DNA from: Bretschneidera sinensis | Taxonomy: Eukaryota; Streptophyta; Magnoliopsida; Brassicales; Akaniaceae | Assembly (NCBI GenBank): GCA_023935145.1 | Contig: CM043702.1 | Location: 57,020,501 to 57,084,500 of the forward strand | Direction of reading: 5' to 3' | DNA length: 64,000 nucleotides | Part shown: piece after piece, positions 35,102 to 46,278 of the stretch | Layout of the letters: each line of letters begins with the position of its first letter | Position numbering within the stretch: the stretch's first letter is position 1 | Notes under the pieces: model-generated | Told to the model about the DNA's origin: nothing | The model's input: the letters and a program-made list of their open reading frames with translations, nothing else | Database searches by the model: none | Program-made: the position numbers and the translations under genes

Positions 35102-36363
35102 TGATAGGTGCTTAAATAGTCATATTTAATCCCCCAAATTTACACTTGTTATACTCTTTACCTAGCTAATTATATGGATTTTACTTCATTTTCGTATTTT
35201 ATGTGTTTTTCTCAGGACTTGGACAAAAAGATAAAAAATTGGAGTTTTAGGAGCAAAAATGAAGTTCTGCCATCCAGCAAGAGCGCACCTCATTGAGATC
35301 GAGCGCAAAAGGACAAGAGTGCACTTGAAGAAGGCTCGAGCGCACACTTGCGCTTGAGCGCAACCCGCATACACTCGAGCGCAATTACTCCAGAGGCGGC
35401 AGAAGCCAGAATTAGAAAGAAGTCCTCCGACTCCAAATAGGAATTAGGGGACCCTATAAATAGCCTTGTAGAAACACATAATATATCATCTTTTGTTCTA
35501 GACTCGAAGTAGAGAGCTTAGGGGAGGAATTGATGACTCGTCTCTCGAGTCTTCTTCGGTTTTAGTTTTTAATTTTTATTTTCATAATGTTTAGCATGTT
35601 TATTCTACTTAGCATGTGTAACTAAACACCTATAAGGCTCGATTGAAGCCCTAGTTATGCTTTTCCACATATCTATTCATTGACTATCTTTGCTATAGCC
35701 CTGTCTGAATGTTTAACTTGATTAATACCTGTTTGTACTTAAATTCCTTGTATGTGTGTGCCTGATCAACATATCCATGTGGTATGGATAGATTAGTCGG
35801 ATCAATTTGGATGATCGAGTCCTGGGTTCGACATTAGTAACAAGGGATATCCACACCGGATTCCCGGGTTAATCAACATGGGAAACTGGAAGCAGACCAA
35901 GCCTTAGGTCCTGTGTGGTTGCTGATCTCCACAGCCCTCATGCTCTCTTAAGGAACAACTCTGTATACACCCATGCTGAATCCCTTAAGAGAGAAAAGAG
36001 TTAGAGTATACACCATGCCTAACTCGTTGCATAGGGAGATCAATAGCCTAAGGTGTGGACCAAGTCCTTAGGTTGGCAACCATTAGATATTCATGATAAG
36101 GCTAGAGCATTGAAACTTTACTTAGTGGGAAAGTATAATTAGGATGGATATCATAGTCCTATATTCTCATTATTGTTATTCACTCATAATCAACTATTAT
36201 TTCTCTTTTCAAACTTGAAGAAATTAGTCCTAGAAAGAAATTCACCAATCCCTGTGGAAATGATCTCGCACTTGCACACTATGCTACCACAGACCTTGTG
36301 CACTTGCAAGTAAAACGAGTGCGATTATTTGCATATTAATTTAGTTAGATAATCGGCACAACA
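35102..36363 (+). repeat. Element H 5' LTR
   Basis: It starts TGATAGGTGCTTAAATAG and ends CGGCACAACA. TATA box CTATAAATAG is at 35454-35463. A cassette rich in CTCGAGCGCA words occupies 35272-35392. It lacks about six bases (near 35450) found in the 3' LTR. Confidence 0.93.
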
Positions 36364-36369
36364 AGTTTT

Positions 36370-36387
36370 TGGCGCCGTTGCCGGGGA
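36370..36387 (+). other. Element H primer-binding site (tRNA-Asp)
   Basis: TGGCGCCGTTGCCGGGGA is an exact complement of the plant tRNA-Asp 3' end and lies six bases after the LTR. Confidence 0.92.
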
Positions 36388-36540
36388 TTGTGCTAAATTT
36401 CTTTTTGGAATTATTTTTGTTACTTATTTATTTATTTATTCTATTTTATTCTGTTCTGTTTTATTTTTATTTTTATCAAAAATCAGATTTATTCCTTCTT
36501 TTCATTTTCTGTTTTTGTTCAGGTGTGAAAGGGAGGAGTT

Positions 36541-36650
36541 TTTGTCCTCATTGCGATCGAGCGCACTCCTTTGTGCGATCGAGCGCAAGCCCAGTGAGAT
36601 CGATTGCTGTTCTTGGTGCGATCGAGCACAAAAGCTCCAGAAAGTACCCG
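36541..36650. repeat. GCGATCGAGCGCA-word cluster in element H leader
   Basis: The words GCGATCGAGCGCA, GTGCGATCGAGCGCA, GAGATCGATTGC and GTGCGATCGAGCACA occur in 110 bases, the same vocabulary as the cassette in the LTR of this element but located in the internal region. Confidence 0.75.
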
Positions 36651-36714
36651 AGAAGCAGTACTGAAACTGCTACACTGAAGTTTTTCAACTAATTCATTTG
36701 AAGAAGAAGCACCT

Positions 36715-37248
36715 ATGGAGAGGAAGCTGGATATGCTCATAAACACCATGACTACTCAAAACATCTCACCTAGTCCGCAAGCCAAACCACTCCAGGTATG
36801 TGCTATATGTTCTCATTTTAATCACACTTCTGAAACTTACCCTTTATATTTATATGCAGATCAAGAGCAAGCAAATTATGAGGGATCGCACAATGTATAT
36901 ACAAATACCTACAATCCTGGATGGCAGCACCACCCCAACCTCTCATGGAGTAACGATCACAATGCTTTGAATCTTCAAGGACAGCAAAGAAACTTCCAAC
37001 CAAGCCCTACCAGTGCTGAAATCAGAAACTTCCAACCAGTAGCCCAACCAGTGCCGAAATCAGAAAATAGTGACCTAGATAGTCTTGTAAAGCAATTGAC
37101 CACTCAACAACAGCAACTAATAACAACATTGATGACTTCACTAGATCAGCAAAAACAAACCACTGCCAGACATGAGCAAGCTATTCAAAGACTCGAGGTT
37201 CAAATGGGGGAATTGGTTAAGGAGTTAAGTGAAAGAAAGCAAGGTTAA
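36715..37248 (+). CDS. Element H gag-like protein (nucleocapsid C-terminal part)
   Basis: An open frame of 177 codons. Residues about 29-44 read CAICSHFNHTSETYPL, a CX2CX4HX4C zinc knuckle whose last Cys is Tyr. NTYNPGWQHHPNLSW follows, the block that comes after the knuckle in Athila gags and that also occurs in element G at the H insertion point. The remainder is rich in Gln, with a coiled-coil-like tail (QLTTQQQQLITTLMTSLDQQ, then a helix with QMGELVKELSE). The capsid domain that should precede it is absent, so this is a gag truncated at its N-terminus. The frame is open without stops, which could mean it is recent rather than functional. Confidence 0.7.
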   Translation: MERKLDMLINTMTTQNISPSPQAKPLQVCAICSHFNHTSETYPLYLYADQEQANYEGSHNVYTNTYNPGWQHHPNLSWSNDHNALNLQGQQRNFQPSPTSAEIRNFQPVAQPVPKSENSDLDSLVKQLTTQQQQLITTLMTSLDQQKQTTARHEQAIQRLEVQMGELVKELSERKQG

Positions 37249-37662
37249 TTTCTAGCCCAAACAATACATACTCTAAGTGTTGTTGAGGAAGAATTTCCAG
37301 CCCAAACAATACTTACTCCAGGTGTTGTTGAGAACGCCTTGCAGGTCCATCACGTTGATCCATTAGAAACTACTCTTACCTATAGTGTCATAAGATCGGA
37401 TATCGAGCCCGAGTTTAAGGTTGTTACTGATGACATCATCAAAACTGTGCACCTCCTTAAGGCCTCTCCGAAGCATTCAAGTAAGTACACCAATCCATTT
37501 GAAATTCTTGGGCCTACTAATACTACTTTTTCCCATTTTATTGTCCGGGCACCAAATTTGGAGTTGAAGCAATTGCCGAAGCATTGGCTTTATGATTATA
37601 TGGGAGAGAATAAGACACTTCCTATGCTAGTTGCTACCAATCTTAGTTTTGGGGAAAAATAA
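37249..37662 (+). pseudogene. Element H pol-derived segment preceding RT
   Basis: From about 37339 the frame encodes 107 residues ending NLELKQLPKHWLYDYMGENK-type sequence. That matches the linker just before RT in Athila pol (compare KPLPRGLKHVFL in element G near 41770-41806). It terminates soon after TLPMLVATN, where RT should begin. A short tandem repeat of the words GCCCAAACAATA and CTCCAGGTGTTGTTGAG lies at 37255-37332. This is probably the right-hand edge of the deletion that removed protease and RT. Confidence 0.6.
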
Positions 37663-39097
37663 GGCTTGGTCCGGCTGAAGACGTTAAACTTAGCGCTCAT
37701 GGGAGGCACCCCAGACATATCCTTTTCATTTTAGTACTTTTCGTTTATTTATAATCATATTTACATGTCTACTATTTATATTTTGTTTTCTGGAACAACG
37801 TTTGTTTTCCTTTGTCAGGTACTTAGTGCGTGCATCCAGTTCAAGTTTAGGGGCGTATACAAGCAAGCAAACAACCTAGTTCTCCATCTCCCAGGTCAGA
37901 TCTTTCCATGCCACACACATTGGGAACAATGTGCATTTTGAGTTTGGGGGTAGTGAGAGATACTAGATACTATCACACACGCACTTAAAACACATTCGCA
38001 CGCACTAAGTCCCAGTTTTTTTAGGAAGATAAATGCATGTTATTTTGATAAACAAAAATTTTGGTTAAATTTGAAAAATTTGATAACACTTCATTAGTAA
38101 GCTTAAAAGCTAGAACACATAGTCTTGCAATAGGAGTTTTACAAAGTTTAGTTACCTACCTCAAGGCACCTAAGAACTCACGAGTTTGATCCAAATTTGC
38201 ACAAGCACATTTAGCACGCATTTGTGTGGGTTATGACATATAATTCTTCTGTATTGTTTCGATTACCTAAACTGTAATCGGATAATTTGTTGAAAAGAAC
38301 CCTTTGGCATAATAAAAATAAAGAAAAATAATCATCATGCAAAAAGAAATCCAAAAAGCTTCTAAAAATCATTAAGAACTTTCCACTGAGTAACTGGGCC
38401 TCTTACCTCAGTAAGCATTGAGTGTTCACATCAAAAAGTGGGAAGTGAGCCCTTAATGATCATAATAAAAATTTCCACTGAGTAACTGGGCCTCTTGCCT
38501 CAGTAAGCATTGAGCGTTCACGTCAAAAGGTGGGAATTTCATTAAAAAGTAAAAAAACCTGTTAGTTCTGTAGCCTTTTTGACTTGAGTTAGTAAATTCT
38601 TAGGGGTGTTTTTACACCTAATGCCCTAAAACCATCTGGTTTGGGAGTCATTGGCCAAACACTCGTTACAAGGGTCAAATAGAAAGCTCGATAGAACTCA
38701 ACATGGCAAAGATCGCATGATAAAAGAAAAAGAAAAACAAGAATTATGCCATTTTGTTCTCTTTAACAAGAAATTCGATAAAGATTTTTGGCACCGAAGC
38801 ACTATACACTAAAATTATATGGAAGTTCCATCTTATATGTGCTAACTAATCACACACAAATCAAACTTGCGATGCCTTAAGCCAACTTTAGGTAAGCAAC
38901 ATAAAACTTTTGAAAGTCCTCTTACAATCCAAAATGTGTTTTTATTTTAAGCTTACTCATGAACGATTATCATAGTTTTTATGCACAACCCAAATTTTTA
39001 AGTATCATGAGAATGAATTTATCTTTCAAAGTTTTGTTTTCATATAGTCTTTAGTTTTGTATTGCTAAGGGACTAGCAAAATGTAAGTTTAGGGGTG
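37663..39097 (+). other. Element H 3' non-coding region
   Basis: It contains stretches like TTTGAGTTTGGGGGTAG (near 37937) common after pol in Athila-type elements, a 92-bp-period duplication (38380-38536), and ends with the purine tract AGTTTAGGGGTG before the 3' LTR. No env-like frame was found. Confidence 0.7.
38380..38536. repeat. Direct duplication in element H 3' region, period 92 bp
   Basis: The unit TTTCCACTGAGTAACTGGGC with CCTCAGTAAGCATTGAG and a following TTCACRTCAAAA block occurs at 38380 and 38472. Confidence 0.85.
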
Positions 39098-40375
39098 TGA
39101 TAGGTGCTTAAATAGTCATATTTAAGCCCCCTAATTTACACTTGTTAGACTCTTTACATAGCTAATTATATGGATTTTACTTCATTTTCTTATTTTATGT
39201 GTTTTTCTTAGGACTTGGACAAAAAGATAATAAATTGGAGCTTTTAGGAGCAAAAATGAAGTTCGGCCATCCAGCAAGGTGCGCTCGAGCACACCTCATT
39301 GAGATAGAGCGCACAAGGACAAGAGCGCACTTGTAGAAGGCTCGAGCGCACACCTGCGCTCGAGTGCAACCCGCATACGCTGGAGCGCAATTACTCCAGA
39401 GGTAGCAGAAGCCAGAATTGGAAAGAAGTCCTCCGACTCCAAATAGGAATTAGGGTTTCGGGACCCTATAAATAGCCTTGTAAAAACACATAATAGATCA
39501 TCTTTTATTCTAGACTCGAAGTAGAGAGCTTAGGGGAGGAATTGATGACTCATCTCCCAAGTCTTCTTCGGTTTTAGTTTTCGGTTTTTATTTTCATAAT
39601 GTTTAACATGTTTATTCTACTTAGCATGTGTAACTAAACACCTATAAGGCTCGATTGAAGCCCTAGTTATGCTTTTCCACATATTTATTCATTGACTATC
39701 TTTACTATAGCCCTGTCTGAATGTTTAACTTGATTAATACCTGTTGGTATTTAAATTCCTCGTATGCGTGTGCCTGATCAACATATGCATGTGTTATGGA
39801 TAGGTTAGTCGGATCAATTTGGATGACCGAGTCCTGGGTTCGACATTAGTAACAAGGAATATCCACACCGAATTCCCGGGTTAATCAACATGGGAAACCG
39901 GGAGTAGACCAAGCCCTAGGTCCTGTGTGGTTGCCGATCTCCACAGCCCTCATGCTCTCTTAAGGAACAACTCAGTATACACCTATGCTGAATCCCTTAA
40001 GAGAGAAAATAGTTAGAGTATACACCATGCCTAACTCGTTGCATAGGGAGATCAATAGCCTAAGGTGTGGACTAAGCGCTTAGGTTGGCAACCATTAGAT
40101 ATTCATGATAAGGCTAGAGCATTGAAACTTTACTTAGTGGGAAAGTATAATTAGGGTGGATATCGTAGTCCTATATTCTCATTATTGTTATTCACTCATA
40201 ATCAACTATTATTTCTCTTTTCAAACTTGAAGAAATTAGTCTTAGAAAGAAATTCACCAATCCCTATGGAAATGATCTCGTACTTGCACACTATGCTACC
40301 ACAAACCTTGTGCACTTGCAAGTAAAATGAGTGCGATTATTTGTATATTAATTTAGGTAGATAATCGGCACAACA
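39098..40375 (+). repeat. Element H 3' LTR
   Basis: It is colinear with the 5' LTR. TATA box at 39466-39475. The GC-rich cassette (39277-39392) differs from the 5' copy by small insertions and deletions. Confidence 0.93.
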
Positions 40376-40933
40376 CGCAATCACCCCAACTTCAGCTAGA
40401 AGTCTGAAAATCAGCAGCTTGCACAACCCCCTAGATCATATCCTGCACCATATCATGCACCCTCATCCTCTAGGAGTTCTTTAGAAGACACTTTGCATGC
40501 TTTTATTGAGGCATAGGGTAAGACAAACCGAAGGTGTGAAGTATTAATAATGTAGGTTATTGAAGAGAACAAGGAAATAAGGAGCCAAGTATCCAAATTG
40601 ATGGGCTCCTTGAGTGTGAATGAGCGAGGTAGGTTCCCTTCTCAAGCTCAGTCCACACCCCATGGTCAACACATGGCACAAGCAAATCAGAAAGATGTGA
40701 ATGCCATTGTGACACGGAGTGGTAAGTCACTACACATCCCAACAATAAACAAATCAGAGGATGTGGAAAAGGGTTAAGGTAGTAGTGATGCCGAGCTGCC
40801 CAAGGACCCTGAGGTTACCAAGAGCCCTGTTAAGGCACCATTCCCTCAAGCCTTAAAATCAAACAAGAAAAATCTGGACCTAAACAATGAAATCCTAGAG
40901 AACCTAAGACAAGTAAAACTTAATCTTCCTCTT
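40376..40933 (+). pseudogene. gag: Element G gag, 3' part
   Basis: It begins at the second copy of the target duplication of H; after removal of H and one duplication the codon series continues in frame. It contains the HPNFS block, a stop, the Pro/Ser-rich linker, then EENKEIRSQVSKLMGSL and NAIVTRSGK, the usual end of Athila gag. Further stops occur near 40514, 40551 and 40775. The acidic and lysine-rich spacer leads into protease. Confidence 0.82.
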
Positions 40934-41998
40934 TTGCATGTGATTAAACAAGTTCCTACTTATGCAAAAGTTCTCAAGGATTTGTGTACAATTAAGAGGA
41001 AGCACCATGTAAAGAAAATAACATTCCTAACAGAGCAAGTTAGTGCTTTAATTGAGCAAAGTGTGCCCCCCAAATACAAGGATCCTGGCTGTCCAACCAT
41101 TGCATATAGCATTGGAAATCATAAGGTTGGACAAGCATTGCTAGATTTAGGAGCTAGTGTAAACCTGATGCCATTTTCTATTTATTTGCAGCTGGGTTTG
41201 GGAGAAATCAAATCAAGCACTATAGTATTGCAATTAGCTGACCGTTCAGTCAAAGTACCCTGGGATGTGGTAGAGGATGTTCTAATCCAAATTGATAAAT
41301 TTTATTATCCTGTTGATTTCCTAATCCTTGATACTACTTCTGCTGTTGACACTAACTATAAAATTCCTTTGATTTTGGGTAGACCTTTCCTTGCTACTGC
41401 AAATGCTCTTATTAATTGCAGGAATGGACTCATGAAGCTGTCCTTTGGAAACATGACCCTCGAGGTGAACATTTTCAATGTTGCAAAACAGCCAGAAGAT
41501 GAGGACGAGAACCACAAGTTATACATGATCGAGTCACTCATCGATAAGAGAGTTTCCATAGCTCATGATTTTGATCATCTTGAGTATTTTCTTGTTAATT
41601 CTAAGTGTGATACTATTAACGATAAATATGATATAATTGATATTTGTGCAATTTTTGATAAATCTCAGGATTATGGCACTCGAGCATGGCAACCGAAGTT
41701 TGAGGAGTTGCCTGAAAGAAGCGAGAAACAAATCTCCTCAAGTGTGGAAGCGCCCAAAGTTGAATTGAAGCCACTACCTAGGGGTTTGAAGCATGTTTTC
41801 CTCGATCCAGGTGATTCTTTTCCTGTTATTATCTCATATGAATTGTCTGAATCTCAAGGTGAGAAATTAATTCGGACCCTAAATGAACATAAATCAGCCT
41901 TAGGTTGGAGCATGACTGATTTAAAAGGTATTAGTCCCATGATCTGTTCTTATAAGATAAATTTGGATGAAGAAACTAGCCCTCATAGAGACCCCTAG
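40934..41998 (+). CDS. pol: Element G protease and linker to RT
   Basis: An open frame of 354 codons. The protease core shows CPTIAYSIGNHKVGQALLDL with GASVNLMPFSIY at about residues 53-82, where Athila proteases carry DLGASVNLMP in place of DSG/DTG. VPWDVVEDVLIQID, FLILDT and IPLILGRPFLATA complete the retropepsin fold. The C-terminal third is the spacer KPLPRGLKHVFL...FPVIISYELS that precedes RT. The frame stops at the join to RT (HRDP then TAG), so RT is not translated from it. It is the longest undamaged piece of element G. Confidence 0.85.
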   Translation: MHVIKQVPTYAKVLKDLCTIKRKHHVKKITFLTEQVSALIEQSVPPKYKDPGCPTIAYSIGNHKVGQALLDLGASVNLMPFSIYLQLGLGEIKSSTIVLQLADRSVKVPWDVVEDVLIQIDKFYYPVDFLILDTTSAVDTNYKIPLILGRPFLATANALINCRNGLMKLSFGNMTLEVNIFNVAKQPEDEDENHKLYMIESLIDKRVSIAHDFDHLEYFLVNSKCDTINDKYDIIDICAIFDKSQDYGTRAWQPKFEELPERSEKQISSSVEAPKVELKPLPRGLKHVFLDPGDSFPVIISYELSESQGEKLIRTLNEHKSALGWSMTDLKGISPMICSYKINLDEETSPHRDP

Positions 41999-43620
41999 CG
42001 TAGGCTTAACCCCACTATGAAAGAAGTTGTGAAAAATGAAGTATTGAAACTGTTAGATGTGGGAATTATATATCCTATAGCTGATAGTAAATGGGTAAGT
42101 CCTACACAAGTCGTTCCTAAAATGTTCGGTCTCACTGTGGTAAGGAATGACCTAGGAGAGTTAGTCCCTACAAAACTTGTGATCAGGTGGTGAATGTGCA
42201 TTAATTATAGAAAATTAAATACTGCCACCCGGAAAGACCATTTACCACTCCCCTTTATCGATCAAATTCTTGAGTGTGTCGCTGGTCATCCTTTTTATTG
42301 TTTCTTAGATGGTTATTATCAAATTAAAATTGCATTAGAAGACCAAGATAAAACCACTTTCACTTGTCCCTTTGGTACTTATGCTTTTCGTAGAATGCCA
42401 TTTGGATTGTGTAATGGACCTGCTACTTTTCGACGTTGCATGATGAGCATTTTTAATGACATGGTTGAAAATTGCATGGAAGTTTTTATGGATGATCTAA
42501 CTGTTTTTGGATCTTTATTTGATGCATGCTTATTGAATTTAGAAAGAGTATTAATTCGTTGTGAGGAGAAGGAATTAGTCTTAAATTAGGAAAAGTGCCA
42601 TTTCATGGTACCTTCAGGTATCATCTTAAGGCATATTATTTCTTCTAAGGGGATAGAGGTTGATCAATCTAAGATTGAATTAATTTCTAAGTTGCCTACA
42701 CCTAAGACAATAAAGGATGTGAGATCCTTTCTTGGTCATATTGGTTTTTATATGAAGTTCATACAAAATTTTCCAACATATCTAGACCATTATGTGCCCT
42801 TCTAGTTAAAGATTCCCCATTTGAGTGGACACAAGCTTGTCAAGAGGCCTTTAAAATGCTGATTGGCAAGCTTACTTCAGCACCCATAATGCAGTCACCT
42901 GATTGGACTTTACCTTTCGAAATCATGTATGATGCTAGTGATTTTGTTGTAGGTGCTATTCTTGGACAACGAAGAGAGGGGAAACCTTTTGTCATTTACT
43001 ATGCTAGTAAAACCCTAAATATCGCTCAAATGAATTACTCCACCACTGAAAAAGAATTGCTAGCTGTAGTATTTGCTTTGGACAAGTTTTGTGCTTATTT
43101 AATTGGTTCTCCTATTCTTATTTTCACAGATCATACAGCCCTCAAGTACCTTCTTACAAAGAATGATGATAAGGCATGACTAATACGGTGGATCCTACTA
43201 TTGCAAGAATTTGACATCATCATCAAAGACAAGAAAGGAGTAGAGAATGTAGTGGCTGACCATCTTTCAAGGCTCACATTTGAGGACACCTCTGACAACA
43301 TACCAATCAAGGATGATTTTCTCGATGAACATTTACTCTCTATTACTTCTCTACCATGGTTTGCTCATATCGTGAATTATTTGGCTATTGATGAGATACC
43401 AAGGGATTAGAGCGCTCAAGATAAGAGGAAGTTCTTGAATGAGGTATGTAATTTTTATTGGGATGACCCCTGTCTTTTCAAATACTGCCCTGACCAAATT
43501 TTAAGGCGTTGCATCCCTAATAAAGAGATTGCCAGTGTTTTGGAATTTTGTCACTCCCAAGCTTATGGGGACCACTTTTCAATGAAAAAAACCGCTGCAA
43601 TAATTTTGTGGTGTGGATTT
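41999..43620 (+). pseudogene. pol: Element G reverse transcriptase and RNase H
   Basis: RT blocks in order: KEVVKNEVLKLLDVGIIYP, CINYRKLNTATRKDHLPLPF (42194 on), FYCFLDGYYQIKIA, YAFRRMPFGLCNGPATF and the catalytic VFMDDLTVFG (about 42485-42514), with both Asp present. RNase H includes MYDASDFVVGAILGQ, TTEKELLAVVFALDKF and FTDHTALKYL, followed by the connection block VVADHLSRL (about 43252-43278). Stops lie at 42190, 42587 and 43177, and a frameshift near 42765-42775. Catalytic residues survive although the frame does not. Confidence 0.9.
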
Positions 43621-44642
43621 TATTGGCCCCCCATTGTTTAAGGATGCAAACATCTATCGTCACTCATGTGAAAAGTGTCAGAAGCTAGGAGGTATGTCTC
43701 ATCGTAATATGATGCCTTTAAACCTAATTTTAGTGATTGAAATTTTTGATTGTTGGGGCATTGATTTTATCGGACCATTTCCTCATTCCTTCGGATATCA
43801 TTATATCATTGTGGCAATAGATTATGTGTCAAAATGGGTAGAGGCAGCAGCTTGCCGGAGCAATGATAATAGAACGGTAACTAAATTTCTCAAAGAAAAT
43901 GTGTTATCTCGAATTGGTACACTACGTACTATAATTAGTGATCGAGGTACGCATTTTTGCAACCGTTCTTTTGAAGCTTTGATGAGAAAATATGGGGTGT
44001 TACATAAGATCTCTATTTCCTACCACCCTCAGACAAGTGGACAAGTAGAACTTGCAAACAGGGAAATTAAGAAAATTTTAGAAAAAATGGTTAACCCGGA
44101 TCGCAAGGATTCGTCTTTGAGACTAGTTGATGCGCTCTGGGCTTACCATACAACTTTCAAAACTCCCTTAGGTATGTCACCTTATAGGCTTGTTTTTGGA
44201 AAGCCTTGACACTTACCTATAGAGCTCGAGCATCGAGCTTATTGGGCTATCAAGTCTTTCAATTTTGACATAGGAGAAGCGGGTAAGCTTAGGAAATTTC
44301 AGTATAGAGGAGTTAAGAAATGATGCTTATGAGAACTCTAGAATCTATAAGCCTAAAATGAAAATGTTTCATGATAAAAATATTTTGAGGAAAACATTTA
44401 AGCCTAATAATTGGGTGTTCTTATACGATTCTAGACTCCATAAGCATCCAGGAAAACTTTGGTCGAGGTTGACTGGTCCTTTTGTAGTGAAGAATGTTTT
44501 TACAAATGGGGCGGTAGAAATAGAAGATACTAGAGATGGTCGGATCTTTAAAGTAAATGGTCAACGCCTTAAAATCTTAATTGATAGGCAAGATCCGGAA
44601 GTGGAAGACATTCCACTTATGGATCCAATCTATTCACCTTGA
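43435..44642 (+). pseudogene. pol: Element G integrase
   Basis: The zinc region has FCHSQAYGDHFS and CEKCQKLG. A frameshift at a run of six C near 43625-43630 separates it into two frames. The core (43613-44209) keeps all three catalytic residues: IDFIGPFPH, ISDRGTHFCN and GQVELANREIK. It ends at LVFGKP then a stop, with another frameshift before the C-terminal domain (44358-44642), which has VFLYDSRLHKHPGKL and WSRLTGPFVV and ends at a stop at 44640. The C-terminus resembles that of Athila pol, with no chromodomain. Confidence 0.9.
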
Positions 44643-46278
44643 CCACACCACATAGGTATGTTTTTATTTTTCTTTTGTTTTGTTTAAGTTTATTTCAATT
44701 TTAATTTTTAGTTTTTTTTATCTAGATTTCATGTTTTAACATAACATACGGTGGGAATCTTAATGTTACACCCCAATTTCTTTCTTTTTGTTTGTTTTGT
44801 TCTATGTTATAGATCGAAATTTCAACATGAAGAACGACATGCAGTTCACATGGTGGTGCACAATTTTCAGCTTTTGGGCACTTTTGCTTACAAAGGGAGT
44901 TTCCTTTACTTTTTCTTTCACATTGAAGTCAATGCAATTTTTAAGTTGGGGGTGGAGGAAATGTATTTCTTTTTTTTCATTGAACTGCTTGGTGTTATTT
45001 TCTCTTTTTGTTTATTTTTAGCATAAGTCTCAGAGTTAATTCACATGGAAATGATATGAGCTTAATTGAGATAGCATACAACATTTAGAAGAAGTTAAAT
45101 CTCGCTTCAGTTTGAGAATAATTTAAGTGTCAATCTTCATTTGGTTTGAGACTCTAGTTTGTGGTAAGATTGCATGGTTAGTCTAAAACATTTAGAGAAG
45201 TTTTATGTGTGATTGTTTTGTGAATACTTTTGCGGTCTTGACAAGCTCTAGAACTTATTTGATAATCACTTGAGGTGAATTCCTAGAATGCACATTACTT
45301 AGGATATGATATAGGGCATTTTTGGACCATTTGAGCATTTCAAACTTACCCTTGCTTTATTTATTGCTAATCACCTGTTTGAGTCTTTTCATGAAAAAGA
45401 ATCTGAGCTTTGTTTCTTTCGATAACCCATTTACTTACCTTTATGAGCCTAAAAATATTTTACCCTTACCTTTCTTTTAAAAGAACTTAGTTATACACAT
45501 TTTTTAGAAGCACTTAAGAGGAGTAAGGATGGAAATATGAAAAAAAAATATTACTACCATGACCCAAGTATATGAAAGGAGATAAGTTGGGGGTTGTGGA
45601 AAAGAAAATAAAATAGAAGAAAAGAATGAAAACGGAGGTGAATGGTCTTATGCCAAAATAAAAAGAAAAAGTGAATAATGGCAAAGAAAGAAGAAAAAAA
45701 ATGGTGATTTATTGAGAGAAATGCTCAAAAAATGGTTGAAAGAGTTGGGTATTGAAGTAAGGTTATCCAGTGCTCAAAGTGGTTGTGCTTAAAAATAAGA
45801 GATTGAGTTCTTTTCCTTTACCTTAGCCTAACATTACAAGCTTATTAAAGACTTATTGATCCAAGGTGATGTGATTTTTCTACAATAGTGGAGAGTGATT
45901 TGAAAAGTGAGCCTATGGAGCTTGTTTTTGTGATTGATGTCATGCAAATTAATATATTTTTAGAGGCCAAGACTTATATTAATGAAAGTTATGCATAAAA
46001 TCATCCTGGTGTTCGGATTAATGGATTGTGGTAAGATGGATTTTACGAGTCATTAACAATTTTAAGATTGATGTGTGGCTTACTTTGGACTTGGGTGATA
46101 TTTAATGATTCTATGTGCTGTGTGTTATTTGCGATTTTTAAGACAAAAAGTGAAATACTCTTGGTTTAACACTAACATTGCTTTATTTTGTTTTAATTCC
46201 TACCATAGAATTCATTTCATATTGTCTTGTTTTCGTTTGAATTGCTAGGACTAGCAATAAGCTAGTTGGGGGTTATTA
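44643..46278 (+). other. Element G 3' non-coding region with polypurine tract
   Basis: About 1.6 kb between pol and the 3' LTR. Two overlapping open frames near 44751-45026 are hydrophobic but lack a credible env motif. The phrase TTTTTAAGTTGGGGGTGG (near 44936) is common in this position in Athila-type elements. AGTTGGGGGTTATTA directly precedes the LTR and supplies the purine tract. Confidence 0.7.

Larger units (their letters stand above)
35102..40375 (+). mobile_element. Element H: non-autonomous Athila-like retrotransposon
   Basis: It is flanked by perfect 5-bp duplications cgcaa (35097-35101, 40376-40380) and has LTRs of 1.26 and 1.28 kb (35102-36363, 39098-40375), an exact tRNA-Asp primer-binding site and a purine tract. 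The 2.7-kb interior holds a partial gag-like frame and a short segment resembling the region before RT, but no protease active site, RT, RNase H or integrase. It is the innermost and hence youngest layer of the nest, and its LTRs look very similar to each other. Confidence 0.93.

Noticed and set aside
36370..36387. tRNA-Asp-like matches as tRNA genes
   Set aside because: Only the 18-base 3' complement is present and it sits right after LTR ends, so these are primer-binding sites.
44751..45026. Hydrophobic frames after pol of G, considered as an env-like gene
   Set aside because: Two overlapping frames of equal quality, Phe-rich, no signal peptide with a convincing cleavage site, and T-rich DNA explains the hydrophobicity.
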